Assembly (NCBI RefSeq): GCF_026745355.1
Contig: NC_079202.1
Location: 35,914,763-35,978,762, forward strand
DNA length: 64,000 bases
Direction of reading: 5' to 3'
Source of the DNA: Beta vulgaris subsp. vulgaris
Taxonomy: Eukaryota > Streptophyta > Magnoliopsida > Caryophyllales > Amaranthaceae
The notes under the pieces are model-generated. The model saw nothing but the letters and a program-made list of their open reading frames with translations. It was not told the origin of the DNA and did not search any database. This document shows, one piece after another, positions 41,837 through 52,619 of the stretch. How positions within the stretch are numbered: position 1 is the stretch's first letter; each line of letters starts with the position of its first letter. Position numbers and translations under genes: made by a program.

Positions 41837-42952
41837 CGGTTTTTTCACCATATACCCCTGACAAGATTTTTTTTTGCACCGTATACCCTTTCAAGTTTCC
41901 AAATTCACCATATACCCCTCACGTTTGAAAAAATACATCCACTTACCCTTAATGACTAACGGCGTTAACGTCCGTTAGTCATTAACCCCCTAATTTCCCC
42001 TTAACTCTAATTAACTAACTTAAACCCTAACCCCCTCTAACCTAATTAACCCTAAACCCTACCCTAATCTTCCTTTAACTCTAATCAACCCTAAACCCTA
42101 ACCACCCCTCCCCACCCCACCCCACCCCCACAACCACATCCCCCACCACAACCACATCCCCCCTCCCTGGCAGCCCCACCCCCGCTGCCCCCTCCCCGGC
42201 AGTCCCACCCCCGCAGCCCCTCCCCCGCATCCCCACCCCATTCCCCCTCAGTCCCGCAACCCCCTCCCCTTCCCCAACTTTCCGTCGCACCAAACCCCTC
42301 CTTGTCTCTTCAGGTTGCCGACGTCGGATCTCGCCCTGCTGTGGGCTGACCTGCTGCGGAAATCGGCGAGGAAATCGACTGGGGTGGGGTGCGAAAATCG
42401 ACGGGGTGGGTGGTCTCGGGGGAAGGGGCTGCATGGTCTCGGGGGTTGTGTGGGGAGTGGGGAATGGGGTTGCCGGGGAGTGGGGAGGCGGGGTTGTCGA
42501 GGAGTGGGGAAGGGGGTTGCCGGGGAGTGGGGAGGCGGGATTCGGGGGTGGTGGGGAGGTGGAGGGGGTCAGCGGGGGATGATGTGGCAGTGGTGGGGAG
42601 GTGGAGGGGGAGGTGGAGGGGGAGGTGGAGGGGGGTAAGGGGTGGGGGTGATGTGGCAGTGGGGGTAAGGGGTGGGGTGATGTGGTAGTGGGGTAAGGGG
42701 TGAGGGTGATGTGGCAGTGGGTTAGAGCGCAAAGTGTATTAAATTAGGGTTAGAGTTAGGGTTTAATTTAGGTTAATTGATTAGGGTTAGAGGGGATTAG
42801 GGGTTAATGACTAACGGAAGTCTAACACCGTTAGTCAAAAGGGTAAGTTGATGTATTTTTCGAAATGTGAGGGGTATATGATGAATTTGGAAAGTTGAAA
42901 GGGTATACGCCGGTGCAAAAAAATTTGTCAGGGGTATATGGTGAAAAAACCG
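41837..42952. mobile_element. MULE-type transposon with long terminal inverted repeats
   Basis: The left end cggttttttcaccatatacc is the inverse of the right end ggtatatggtgaaaaaaccg. The inverted repeats extend about 130-150 bp, down to taatgactaacgg. A perfect 9-bp TSD taaattaaa lies at 41828-41836 and 42953-42961. The interior is strongly strand-biased: C-rich at 42090-42300, then G-rich at 42410-42720 with (ggggaggtgga)n-like repeats. Pro-rich frames on minus and Gly-rich frames on plus come from this composition and are not genes. Length 1116 bp. Confidence 0.92.
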
Positions 42953-43268
42953 TAAATTAAAAGTAGGTGGTCTCTTACAAGACCAACTGAATTATTATAT
43001 TCAATTTTAGGTTGAGTATTGACTATTTCACTTGTAATACATATTGATAAAAATATTGGAAAGCAGTATTATAAATTTGATTATCTAGGTAAATCTACTA
43101 TTTGATCTATAATGAAAGACATATCGATGGTTAAGGTAGAACTTTAGGAAGCAATAGGTGTCTTATAATAAAGAAACAAAATAGGTGTAACCGTGTAATA
43201 TATCTAAGAGGAAGCCAGTAAATTATACTTTGCCTCCTAACTTCTTCCTCATTATATACTCTACTTCT

Positions 43269-43284
43269 ATATTATTGTTAAAAT
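43269..43284. repeat. TSD of the plus-strand SINE, left copy
   Basis: atattattgttaaaat at 43269-43284 and atattattgataaaat at 43459-43474 differ at one position. Confidence 0.88.
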
Positions 43285-43458
43285 ACCAAGTAAGTGTTGG
43301 CCCAGTGGTGATGGAGACTGGCTTTGGTAGGACGAACCTGTGTTCGAATCCCCGCAACACCCTTGGAAGAGGAATGGAACCTAACCACCCCGAACTTGAC
43401 CTCGATCCGTATGTAGCCCAAAGGGTGAATCGGGTGCAAACAGCAAAAAAAAATAAAA
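43285..43458 (+). mobile_element. tRNA-derived SINE (second family)
   Basis: The head shows an A box (tggcccagtggtgatgg, about 43299-43315) and a B box (gttcgaatccc, about 43342-43352), then a short body and an A-rich tail (gcaaaaaaaaataaaa). A 16-bp TSD with one mismatch flanks it. The body differs from the SINE at 41003-41204, so it is a separate family. Length 174 bp. Confidence 0.88.
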
Positions 43459-43595
43459 ATATTATTGATAAAATCACTTGAAGTGTATTATTGTTTATGT
43501 GCGTTAATTAATGATAACATTAAAGATTAGAGTGTAACTTTATAACGCTATCAAATCTCAGTTAATATGTAGAGCTTGCTAACATGTATATTAAT

Positions 43596-43667
43596 GTGGC
43601 TGTAGTTTAGTGGTTAGAATTCCACGTTGTGGCCGTGGAGACCTGGGCTCGAATCCCAGCAGCCACA
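43596..43667 (+). tRNA. tRNA-His (anticodon GUG)
   Basis: A full cloverleaf can be folded. The 7-bp acceptor stem pairs gtggctg with cagccac. The D arm is tagtttagtggttaga. The anticodon stem-loop is ccacgttgtggccgtgg with GTG in the loop. The T arm is ctgggctcgaatcccag, and the discriminator base is A. There is no intron. A T run follows at about 43670 (atttttg), a pol III terminator. The 72-base form matches the plant nuclear tRNA-His pattern; the extra 5' G is added after transcription. Unlike the two SINEs nearby, it has no A tail or TSD, so it is a true gene copy. Confidence 0.95.
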
Positions 43668-45339
43668 AATTTTTGACTGCCTATTTGTTCGAATCCTTTT
43701 AGTAGGGTTTTTCCCTTAATAGATTATCCCATTGTAATATTTGTCAATTTATATGCTTTTGTACTTTTAAAACAAGTATAGTGATAAGTACTCCCTCCGT
43801 TTTTAGTGTAAGTTCTATATTTATTTGTTAATATGTATATCTGACTATTATTACGTTAGTATTTATTTGACTATTATTACGTAATAATAAAAATTTGATA
43901 TAATAAAATACTCATTGAAACGAATTAAATAAGAATTAATATGACTATATTTTTACATATATTTTGGGAAAAATTCAAAAAATTCTGCTTCATTTTAAAT
44001 AGTGTCAAGATTTCAAGTATAAATATTAATAAAAAAAGGATGTAGTTTTATTTATGCCAAGATGTATATAGAAAACTATATCTCAGTAAACAAAGGTATA
44101 TAAGTAACAAAGGTATCCATTACTGTATTGTAACATGATTATTAAAAGAAACCTCACCTTACTAAACATAATCCTTCAAAATATCAAAAACACTCCTATT
44201 GTTCATAACTTTCTTCCTTCCTCTCATTTCTCCCTCTTTTTGTTTCTCTATAGTCCAAACTAATTAAGGATAATTACCTCCATAGTTCTACCCAATTTCT
44301 TCATACGTGACCGCAAATGAGAAATTAAAATTATTTTGTCCTACCTTTCTTCCTATTCATCTTCCTCCTTTCTCCATCTTTCTCCACCATTTTAATTCGT
44401 GCGATTAAAGATTCATTTTGCTTCGAGTTAAAGTGAAGGAGATATAGAACATCGATCAAAATCGAAAGTTCAATTGAGGCAGTGATACAAATAGAACCAA
44501 GTCAACCAATATATGTCGTACTTAGTATCAACTTGTAAAAGGAAAATAGCCACATATTTCTATCTTTGTCAAGTTAGAAACCAAACCATATAATATTTCA
44601 TATGGCATCATTGTATCTTTTAGAAATGTTATTTAACAACCTTAAATCTTGAAAAGTTTGGTATATGCAACGCAACCACTTCAAAGATACCTTTAAAAAA
44701 ATTAACAACCTAAATGAAATATATAAGTAACTATCTTTTAAAAAAAGAAAACAGTTAGTCTTGTAAGAGACAACTTGCTTATAATTTAAAATTAGGCAAC
44801 AATATAAACTCAATATGGAAAGGAGAATGGACCACCATTATGAATATAATGATTAGTTTAAATTATTTAGTGGCGATTTTATTCTATCTAGTAATCAATT
44901 TAATCCATTCAATTCTCTCATTTTTTTAAATCTATTTAGTAATTAGTTTTATCCATTTGATAAGAATGCCAGTGTATTTTTTAAAATTGTTTGTTGTAGT
45001 TTAAGATTCGAAGGAAAATAAAGGAAGGAGAAGAGAAGGAACGACTAGGGGATAATGTTGGGTTAGGGCTAGATAAAATAAACTTGTTAGGAGAATGTAG
45101 GTTTATATTTGTCTAATTTTATGTTAAAATTAAATTGCCTATTCTAATAAGTTGTATGAAATAATTTATTTAACCACCTTAAATTTTTGAAAGGTATGGT
45201 ATATAATGGATGCCATTAATTATTTCGTTAAACGATCCACAATACATCATTTCTCTTCCCTCCACCTCTAGCCTTTGCGCCTACCACCCCCACTAATTTC
45301 GTCCTATGCTCCAACCTCCACCAACACTTTTTTACATCT
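43668..45339. other. Intergenic sequence, no gene; possible half of a Stowaway-like MITE
   Basis: At 43791 tactccctccgttttt resembles a Stowaway/Tc1-mariner end, but no opposite end could be found. The phrase tatttaac(a/c)accttaaat(c/t)ttgaaa occurs at about 44630 and 45170, so a diverged dispersed repeat is present. No coding frame is convincing. Confidence 0.4.
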
Positions 45340-45386
45340 TGAAATTAATAAAGCAACACAACACGATAACAATAATAAAAAGTAGT

Positions 45387-45396
45387 GAGCAAATAA
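45387..45396. repeat. TSD of the 285-bp TIR element, left copy
   Basis: gagcaaataa at 45387-45396 and again at 45682-45691, perfect over 10 bases. Confidence 0.8.
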
Positions 45397-45681
45397 GAGC
45401 TTGTCTTGGCGTCCAATCGTTTGAGTCTCTTAGGGGACTCAAACGAGGGTAATTTGGTCATTTTATGTGTTGGAAGATTTCACGCGCGTGTGGCAACTGG
45501 CAAGGATTTGCTTGGTACCAATGCTAGGTTATAATGGTACCATTCTCCGAAAATATTGATACCTTGGTACCAATCCTGATAACAATTTGATACCAATGTC
45601 AGGTTATAATGGTACCATTGTGTTTTTTTTAGGTGTTTGAGTCTTTTTTGGACTCAAACAGTTGGTTACCAAACCTTTCTC
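45397..45681. mobile_element. 285-bp TIR element (MULE- or hAT-type MITE) inside Copia integrase
   Basis: The left end gagcttgtcttggcgtccaa and the complement of the right end, gagaaaggtttggtaaccaa, are alike, followed on both sides by tgtttgagtc-type sequence that itself forms small hairpins (tttgagtctcttagg / ggactcaaa). A 10-bp perfect direct repeat flanks it, and Copia integrase coding sequence continues on both sides. Inside, ggttataatggtaccatt occurs twice. TSD length fits MULE better than hAT, but the family is not settled. Confidence 0.7.
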
Positions 45682-45691
45682 GAGCAAATAA

Positions 45692-45908
45692 CGAGCATCA
45701 CAAGACGAAATATGTCTATAAGCACCCTACAAATGATAATGTATTTAATTTCTCAAAAATTAGAGTAGCTCTATTGTTACTAATAGGAAACTTATCCCCA
45801 AGTTGTTGAGCACGAAAATAAATTTCACATGCTCTATTTAAACTATCCTTATAGCTACAAAGAAGAGGAAGTAACTTCATCAATCGTTCTGAAGGATGCC
45901 CCATACGC
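45692..45908 (-). pseudogene. Copia pre-integrase / integrase fragment
   Basis: On minus the sequence reads MGHPSERLMKLLPLL, then ACEIYFRAQQLGDKFPISNN, the GAG-pre-integrase and HHCC region of Copia integrase. A frameshift follows within the part that should read CDLWG. The H...H...C...C pattern is partly kept. The upstream half of the same motif (LWHR) is at about 47445, beyond the solo LTR. Confidence 0.85.
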
Positions 45909-47433
45909 TGACAGGCTAAAGTCGTATCACCTAATAAAATAAAAATAACCTAAGGTCCACTAATTAGTAGTCAGAGAAGTCAAGATCGAATCCAGAGGGA
46001 GATAACTATATTATTATAACTAAGCTCTAATATTATACTAACTAAATCAAATGAAAATGATTGTGTTACTAAAGTAAGCAAATAACATAATTAAATACGA
46101 AGGTATGAATCAATTAATAGAGAACTAGGATTATGGATCACTATGCATACAATTCGGGAATTCAAGGACGAATAACAACTACCTAATAAGTCAATTTATC
46201 TAGGGCACATGTAATTTCTCTCGAACATTACCTCCCTCAAATATCACCTAGCCACTCTCGCATGGTCAAGGATCACTCTGCCTAATGATTGAAAGCCTAT
46301 ATGGTATCTCTCCTCTCAAAGCAGATTCAGTATTGCTATATTAGAAATACAAATCAGGCCTAATTTATAAATCTGGCATGAACGATTTTACCACAGGAAA
46401 CAATTGAAATAGAAGGTAATTATACTAATCTAGAAATCTCTCATTGCATACATAGGTCCCACAATTCTAGAAATAAGACTACTCACTCATGTTTATGAAA
46501 ACAATAACAAAATCAATATAAAAATTAATACTTTGAAACATTGCAAATAACTAAGAAATTAATCTAATCAATAATATAGAATGCAATAGAGAGGATTACC
46601 AAATTGAAGAACTATATTGAACTTGCGAATAATCCAAAGGTTAGATCTTGAAATCCAAAGTGAAAAGCAATAAACTAGGGTTCTTGAATTACTCTCTAGA
46701 GAAAACTATGAAAAACAAGGGCTCAAACAAAGATGAATATAAGATATTTCGTTTTGACTATTTATAATCCCCTAAAACAATTAGGAAAAGTCTTATAAAA
46801 ATGGCCCCGAAATCATTAAATGCGTGTGTCGAGTTAACCACCCGATCGGGCCAAGCATGCATGATGAGATCGAGCTCAACGCATCACCACCCAAAATGAC
46901 CAGCTTCCGATGCAATCGGGCCGACTCACCCGATGTCATCGGGCCGCCTAACTGTCCTCAAGAGCGCACATAGCAGCACTCTCAAGCACGCCCGATCAGA
47001 TCGAGCTGAACCGCCTGATCGGGCTTCAATAATGAATAACGACAGGGTGACAGCTCCCGATCAGACCTGCAACCAAATTGATTATGGTCTCTCGTGGTCG
47101 CCCGATCGGGCTAGGCTACCCGATGGGACGGGGCCCTAGCCACCTTTCTTCGTTCTTGGCTCCAAGTGCCAAGTATTCAACTCTTCTTTTGCTCAAGGGT
47201 CCCGAAAAGTGTCCTCAAGACCTTGGAATTCAATATCAAACCTCTCCAATCCAGTTTAGCGGTAATATGATAATAGAAAATAGGGAAAGAATTCCCTAAA
47301 CCTGCAATTCGATACAAAACAGAAAATCACACAACTATAGAGAAAGTTAGCACAAAATGGCTCCTAAGAGCACCATTGACATCCTTTTTAGTTTATAAGT
47401 AATGGGAAAACTCTATATAAAACCATAACATCA
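45909..47433 (-). mobile_element. Solo LTR (Ty3/Gypsy, Athila/Tat-like) inside the Copia pre-integrase
   Basis: The left end is tgacaggctaaagtcg and the right end ccataacatca. The flanks are tacgc (45904-45908) and tatgc (47434-47438), a 5-bp TSD with one change. The Copia codons for LWHRRMGHP are rejoined exactly if the LTR is removed. The sequence gattcgatcttgac (minus), near the left edge, corresponds to the Athila/Tat-type signature. A cluster of cccgatcggg-type near-palindromes lies at 46840-47130. No coding region. Length 1525 bp. Confidence 0.85.
46840..47130. repeat. Cluster of cccgatcggg-type near-palindromes in the solo LTR
   Basis: About nine copies of cccgat(c/g)(g/a)(g/a)-like words, several exact cccgatcggg, are spread over 290 bases with irregular spacing. 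It parallels the ggtgcgggcgcacc cluster in the solo LTR at 16758-18514. Confidence 0.75.
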
Positions 47434-47438
47434 TATGC

Positions 47439-49053
47439 CTATGCCAAAGCTTGAAATCCAAAGTGACTTTATGAATTAAAACCAGTGATAACTAATCGTC
47501 CCCAAAAAAGTATTAAAGTCCATCTCGTCAACACTCTGTTCCAATAAGCTCCCTCAATTGGTCTTGTATAATACATATTGAGGAGTTAAATTGCACATTA
47601 CATTAGATATCATCAAATAACAATGAAACTGGAAGTATATTACAACTGTTAAGGAACAAATAAACTGAACATTTTAAAGAATGATAGAAGCATACAATGA
47701 ACTGAACCTTTGTGAGTAAGTCCCCATTAGGAAGAGCAATGGGGAAACCAACAACCTCCATAAAATCAAATAATATATAACCAGGATTTCTTACCTGTGA
47801 CATGATGAGTAGCCCCTAGTTCAATAATCCAACCAAAAGAAGAAAATGTATCATTGAAACAATCATTCAGAATTTGGGCATTACCAAAAAGTCAAGCTAA
47901 AGCTTTCCACTATTCCATGGAGAAGAGTTTAGAGGAACGTGAAAAGGAAGGCGCGGTCGAGGGCTAGGACGAGGCATGAGTGAGATGAGCCTCGATCGAC
48001 CCATGGCTAGTCCCACGGCAGGGAGAAGGGCAAGAGTCGCGGCTCGCACCATCGCCTTTAAAAGTCTACCATTTCTCTGGGTATCCAACAACTTCATAAC
48101 AATTCATGAGATCATGACCATGCTTTTTACAGTCTGAACAAGGAACCAAAGACCAACAACGAGAGGCATCATGATCTTGCTTATGGCAGTGAGAGCACAT
48201 GCGAGGTGTGCGATGCCGACGACCATGGATAACACTAGCCAAATGTGCAGCGGAGCCATGGACTGCTGCCGACTTATCCTCGACCGCAAGGCTAGCCGAC
48301 GGTACTCGTTCATCTTTGACAACGAGTCCATTCGCACGATTGAGTGTGGAAGAGGATCAGAGGACATGATCGAGGAACGCAACGACGCATAGTCTAAGTG
48401 TTAGCCCCATCAAAAACTCCTGTAATTTTTGAGTGTCACGACATTGTTGATGAAGAGTTCCACCATTACATGAAGAACCACAAGTCCAAGAGATCAAAGG
48501 TTTATATTCAAATAATTCTTCCCACAAGCTATTCAATTTGTCGTAATAGGTAGACACAAACATGGATTCAGGTTGTTTACACTTAGCAGTTGCAGATTTT
48601 GATTGTTGAATTTAGGGTCCATTGGACAACGCAAATATAGTATGAAAGTGAATTCAAAGGCACTTAGCTTCATGAAATTTAGAAAAAGTGGATTTTATCT
48701 CGATGTTAATGGTGTTAGTGATCCAAGAGATGAGGATAGCAATGACCGTTGTCCAATCAGTCATAATATAGGACGACATGGCTTCAGAAATATTGCCATC
48801 AAGAAAGCTGAATTTACAGTGTGCTTCAAGGGTCATCTGAATATCAAATTCCCAATCATCATAATTATCTAGGAGAAGGCGGATAAAGGCGTGATGAAGT
48901 TGTCTAAACGATCGCCTGTGCCAAGGTATAAAGGAGAATTGATATTTATAAGCGGCTGGGAAGGATCAGGGGGAGTTGGTACTGGTAGGTGGCATTTCGA
49001 CCATCATCGCCGACCATTATTTAAGAGAATTTTCTTTGTCTTTTACCTTACAA
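47439..49053 (-). pseudogene. Copia gag and protease, broken
   Basis: On minus, gag (UBN2-like) is visible at 48870-48330: MTLEAHCKFSFLDGN, then TYYDKLNSLWEELFEY and EFLMGL. A Cys/His-rich stretch (CSHCHKQDHDASRC) lies near 48170-48215. The protease active-site region reads WIIELGATHHVTG at about 47790-47830, where Asp-Ser-Gly-Ala is usual, so the catalytic Asp is lost. After it VGFPIALPNGDL (about 47700-47750) and VSLLFDDI follow as in Copia pre-integrase. Stops and frameshifts are frequent. Confidence 0.82.
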
Positions 49054-49064
49054 CTCTGATACCA
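49054..49064 (-). promoter_or_regulatory. Primer-binding site of the minus-strand Copia (initiator tRNA-Met type)
   Basis: On minus the bases directly after the LTR read TGGTATCAGAG, complementary to the 3' end of plant initiator tRNA-Met, the standard Copia primer. Its position fixes the LTR end at 49065. Confidence 0.9.
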
Positions 49065-49223
49065 TGTGAAATATGATTTGGGTAAAAAAATATTTCACTT
49101 CCTCATTATGCCATCACAATATACAATACAAGATATTTAGGAAACCTTCAAGAAATATGAAACCTAACATATATACAATTCTATCTTTTGGAAGCTATCT
49201 AAACTATCCATAATTATCTCAAC
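49065..49223 (-). mobile_element. 5' LTR of the minus-strand Copia, 159 bp
   Basis: On minus it begins TGTTGAGATAATTATGG and ends CATATTTCACA, directly followed by the primer-binding site. The length is at the low end for Copia LTRs. Confidence 0.85.
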
Positions 49224-49412
49224 ACTTAAGGCTTGCGGGATTTTAGGCTTTTGAGTGTTCCAACTAATTTATCTTCTAGACAAGTAATAAGCGGTTACTA
49301 TAGATACAAAATCTAAGTAAATGAGGGAGAAAACATTGAAAATTTAAAAATATTTTTATGACTTTTGGTAGGAGATAAGATAATTGTGTTTTGATATATA
49401 GCTCAAGTTATA

Positions 49413-49426
49413 AACTTGAGTTACTT
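49413..49426. repeat. TSD of the truncated LINE, left copy
   Basis: aacttgagttactt at 49413-49426 and again at 50803-50816, perfect over 14 bases. Confidence 0.88.
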
Positions 49427-50802
49427 TTTTTATTTATAAGGTAAGGAGAAAAGAAGGTTAGGAGACCCTCCGCACGAGGGGAGCTCCAACCTTATCGTTT
49501 AGAAGAATAAAATAAAGACCAGAATGAGTATCATCTACATTAAACTGAGAATCAACTAAATGACCGACGTTGGCGATCCAATCTACTGCTTTATTGGCTT
49601 CCCGGTAAACATGACGAATAGCCCACGAAGCGAAAGAACAAAGAAGAGCTTGGATATCCTGGATGATATGAGCAATTTGCGACGAAGGAGACTATAAATA
49701 CCTTTTACCGAGTTTTTGACCATAAGATTACCACCTTCTGTTTAATTTGGAGCTGACGGATATTGTGCTAGATAGCTAGGCGATGCCCTTGTTGAAGAGC
49801 AGTTGCTTCGGCAATGATCACAGAAGAAGCTCCAAGGTTGAAAGCTGCAGCTTTGAGGAGATGACCATCAACATCTCTAATGATAATACCTGTTGCTGCA
49901 GAAGCACCGCGAACCAAGCCGTCGAAGTTGATCGAGTTTGAAGAAGGAGGTGGGAGGTTGCTCCCAAGAGACGAGGATGGAGGAAGGATACACCGAAGAG
50001 GATGGTGGAAGGGAGGAAGGGGAAAACGGGGAACCAAAGGAGTTGCAAAAGTCCACTACATTCCTCAGATTCCATTTTGAAAATAAATTTTTTTGCTTTA
50101 AGTAGAATTCTGTAAACATTGAGAGAAACATCATGAAAGATAATATAATTTCTTTCCTTCCAGATACTCCATATATATAAGGAAAACAAATTTGATAGTG
50201 GAGGACTTATCATGTCTGATTTTGGACACTGTATTTAGAAGAGTGGCCCAATGTAAGGTGTGAGGTATCCACTCCTTTAGATCCGAAAGCTGTCAAAGGG
50301 GGATGAGATGATGGCATCCCCCAAAAAGATGGTCTAAAGATTCCTCGTGAGTGTTACAAATAGCACAATGGTTGAAAGGGATTATGTTGCGCTTAGCAAG
50401 GACAACTGTAACCCCAAGATTGTTGTGAGAAATTTGCTACATAAAAATTTTCAGTTTAAGTGGGATATCAAGTTTCCAAATCCAACGATGCGGCCATTTT
50501 TCTAGACTTGGTGAGAGATTATGAGCTAGCCAGTTAATAATGCAATCCGGAAAGGGGTTTACCGGCAGAGGAATGCCTTTGATGGAATTAATAATGCAAT
50601 CCGGCAGCAAGAGCTTTAGTTTGTCAATATCCCAAGTTTTATTAGGATGAATGAAGTCTTTTAGACGAATATTAAGATCAACCTGGTTTTCTGACAATTT
50701 ATGTTTTTCTATTAGATTTTCATCGACACACCAGTTATGAAGCTAAAAAGAACAATTTGGGAGCCATCACCTATTTTCAATTTTCAGTTTAGATGGGATA
50801 TC
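49427..50802 (-). mobile_element. 5'-truncated L1 LINE
   Basis: Contains only the 3' quarter of a LINE. A zinc-binding region is at about 50300-50480 on minus (WIWKLDIPLKLKIFM, then CAICNTHEESLDHLF in a broken frame). RNase H follows at about 49990-49530 (INFDGLVRGASAATGIIIRD, IRHVYREANKAVDWIA). The 3' end matches the LINE at 10951-19507 (gaggggagctcc / accttataaa), so it is the same family. A perfect 14-bp TSD flanks it. At the 5' edge (about 50773-50802) a piece resembling 50443-50475 is repeated, perhaps made during insertion. Stops make it inactive. Confidence 0.88.
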
Positions 50803-50816
50803 AACTTGAGTTACTT

Positions 50817-51120
50817 GACCCATATAATGGAGCAGGGGAGTGAAATACTTTTTTAATTACAAAGAGCACAAAGCAAAACGAAGAAAAATTTATAGAACAG
50901 AGGTGGTATACAAGCAGCAAACTCATGCTTGATGAAAGTTATTAGCAATATATTAGACATTAACTCTATACGAAGAGAAAAAGGATATAAATTATGCCAT
51001 CCTCTCACCCACAAAGCCATAAAGCTAGGAAAACACAAACTGCTGGAGCCTAGAGCACACAATGTGCTCCATTATCATATAAATATAAATAGCTCATTGA
51101 TAAGAGTAGATACATAATAC
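50817..51120 (-). other. Downstream region of the first ASR gene
   Basis: AT-rich, no other gene. It should contain the ASR 3' UTR; no single poly(A) signal stands out. Confidence 0.5.
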
Positions 51121-52506
51121 TTAAAAGAGGTGGTGGTGGTGCTTTCCTTCGTGCTCTTTCTTCTCTTCCTTGGCTTCCTTCTTCTCATGGTGCTCATGGA
51201 AGGCATAACCACCAGCACCGACAGCCGCGGCTGTGGCAAGATGCTCCTCAAGCTTGTGCTTGTGAGCATGTTCTGGGTCTTTCTCCGCCTTGTGCTTCTC
51301 ATGCTGCAATTTTCAACATATGCCAGCATGAAATAAGTTAATTCATTAAAATACTTCAAAATTTCAGCCAGTGCCAAACATCAAACAAAGAAAAAAAAAA
51401 ACGATCTCTTTACAACTGAATTAATTAATAACTTAATTAAATTATATCCCACTTTTGCAAGAGTTAATTTTGCGTGGACCTGCTCCACATTAATATTATT
51501 ATGTACTAAAACCACTTATTTATCATAGTAAACTTTTTTTCACATTATAGAAAATTTCATTATGATAAATTAATGTAAGAAATAGTGAAATAATGATATT
51601 GTTAGGTAAGTAGCATCTTATTGGCAACATTTGACAATTGGGGGAGAAAATGTGGCAAGGATGTAAGAATCTTTATAATGATCTACAGTTGGAAAATATA
51701 ATTCATTCTAATATTGTCCCCAATATATGGTCTACAGTTGAAATTTAATTCAAACTAATTTACTCCCCACATTATTGGGATTTGTTAATTCCGACATAAA
51801 CAAGTTGAATAGGGCAAAAATTCAGACGAGAGTTATTTTTATATACTAAAATATTGAAGAGCTCATATTTACTATACTAATATATCCTCATTTAGTTCAA
51901 GACATGGAGTAGAAATAGAATTTACACAAATATAGGAGGGGAATAGTAATAAAAATGTGGTTACTTTTATTGAGTGTTTGGTTCAATCCTATAAATAAAA
52001 ACCATTATCACCAAGTAATGGATTTTGTTATTCGGGGAAGGCGAATGTAACAAATTGGTCAAATTCATTAGCATTAAGTAATGATAATGGATTGATGAGA
52101 AATTGAACCAAATAAAAAGAAAAAGAATCAGTAATTGAATCCGTTTCTTGAATCCTAAACATAGTGAATCGAAGTACGCCTAATTTTTTTTTATACCAAT
52201 CTCGTACAAAAATTTGCAAAACAAAGAATAAACAGAGAGCAAGAAATATACCAAAGCAAAGGCACCAGCAGCAATAGTACCAAGCTCACCCATGTGCTCC
52301 TTATGCTTGTGATTTCTCACCTCCTTGTCATAGTTTATTTCAGGCTCCTCCGATGTGATTACAGCAGTCGTAGTCTCTGTGAACCCACCACCGTACCCGG
52401 TGTCGGGATAGGTGGTGGTCTCCGAGTAGATCACAGCCTCCACGGGCTTCTCCTCATCATCCTTCTTGTGATGGAAGAGCCCGTGGTGGTGGTGATGCTC
52501 CGACAT
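51121..52506 (-). CDS. ASR: ASR protein (ABA/WDS domain), 145 aa form
   Basis: ASR (abscisic acid, stress and ripening) proteins are small, disordered, His-rich proteins of plants that bind zinc and DNA and protect cells under drought and salt stress. Two exons: 52506-52252 (85 codons) and 51303-51121 (60 codons plus TAA), with a phase-0 intron of 948 bp. The N-terminus [15 protein letters not shown] holds the His cluster. The ABA/WDS domain starts at about residue 63 ([22 protein letters not shown]), crosses the intron into [17 protein letters not shown], and ends in a Lys/Glu-rich tail and HHHHLF. Residues about 16-62 form an extra acidic, Thr/Tyr-rich linker ([13 protein letters not shown]) that is nearly absent in the paralogue at 58525-59797. 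No defects are visible. Confidence 0.94.
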
Positions 52507-52606
52507 GTTTGATGTTTTTGCTAAGTAAAATAAAAGAGAAGACTTAGTAGTAGGATTATGTATGTGATTTATGATTGGATGGTTTGATCAATGTCTTATA
52601 CAAGTC

Positions 52607-52615
52607 CTATTTATA
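52607..52615 (-). promoter_or_regulatory. TATA box of the first ASR gene
   Basis: On minus the sequence reads TATAAATAG, about 100 bases upstream of the start codon, a normal distance. The start context on minus is atcaaacATGtc. Confidence 0.7.
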
Positions 52616-52619
52616 ATAC

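Larger units (their letters stand above)
45340..49223 (-). mobile_element. Copia element on minus, short LTR, 3' part missing
   Basis: Running right to left: 5' LTR (49223-49065), primer-binding site, gag, protease, pre-integrase and the start of integrase, fading out near 45340. Reverse transcriptase, RNase H and the 3' LTR are absent. It is interrupted by a solo LTR (45909-47433) and a 285-bp TIR element (45397-45681), both with TSDs, and the Copia sequence lines up across each break. Confidence 0.85.

Noticed and set aside
42081..42732. Pro-rich minus frames and Gly-rich plus frames of 99-140 codons
   Set aside because: They come from the strand-biased C-rich and G-rich interior of the MULE at 41837-42952; no start context, domain or conservation.
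43791..44050. tactccctccg, a possible Stowaway MITE start
   Set aside because: No inverted partner or second TA within 500 bp; left as a possible half element only.
51968..52112. Possible small MITE in the first ASR intron (gtttggttcaat ... attgaaccaaa)
   Set aside because: The inverted words are about 12 bp only and I could not find a matching TSD.
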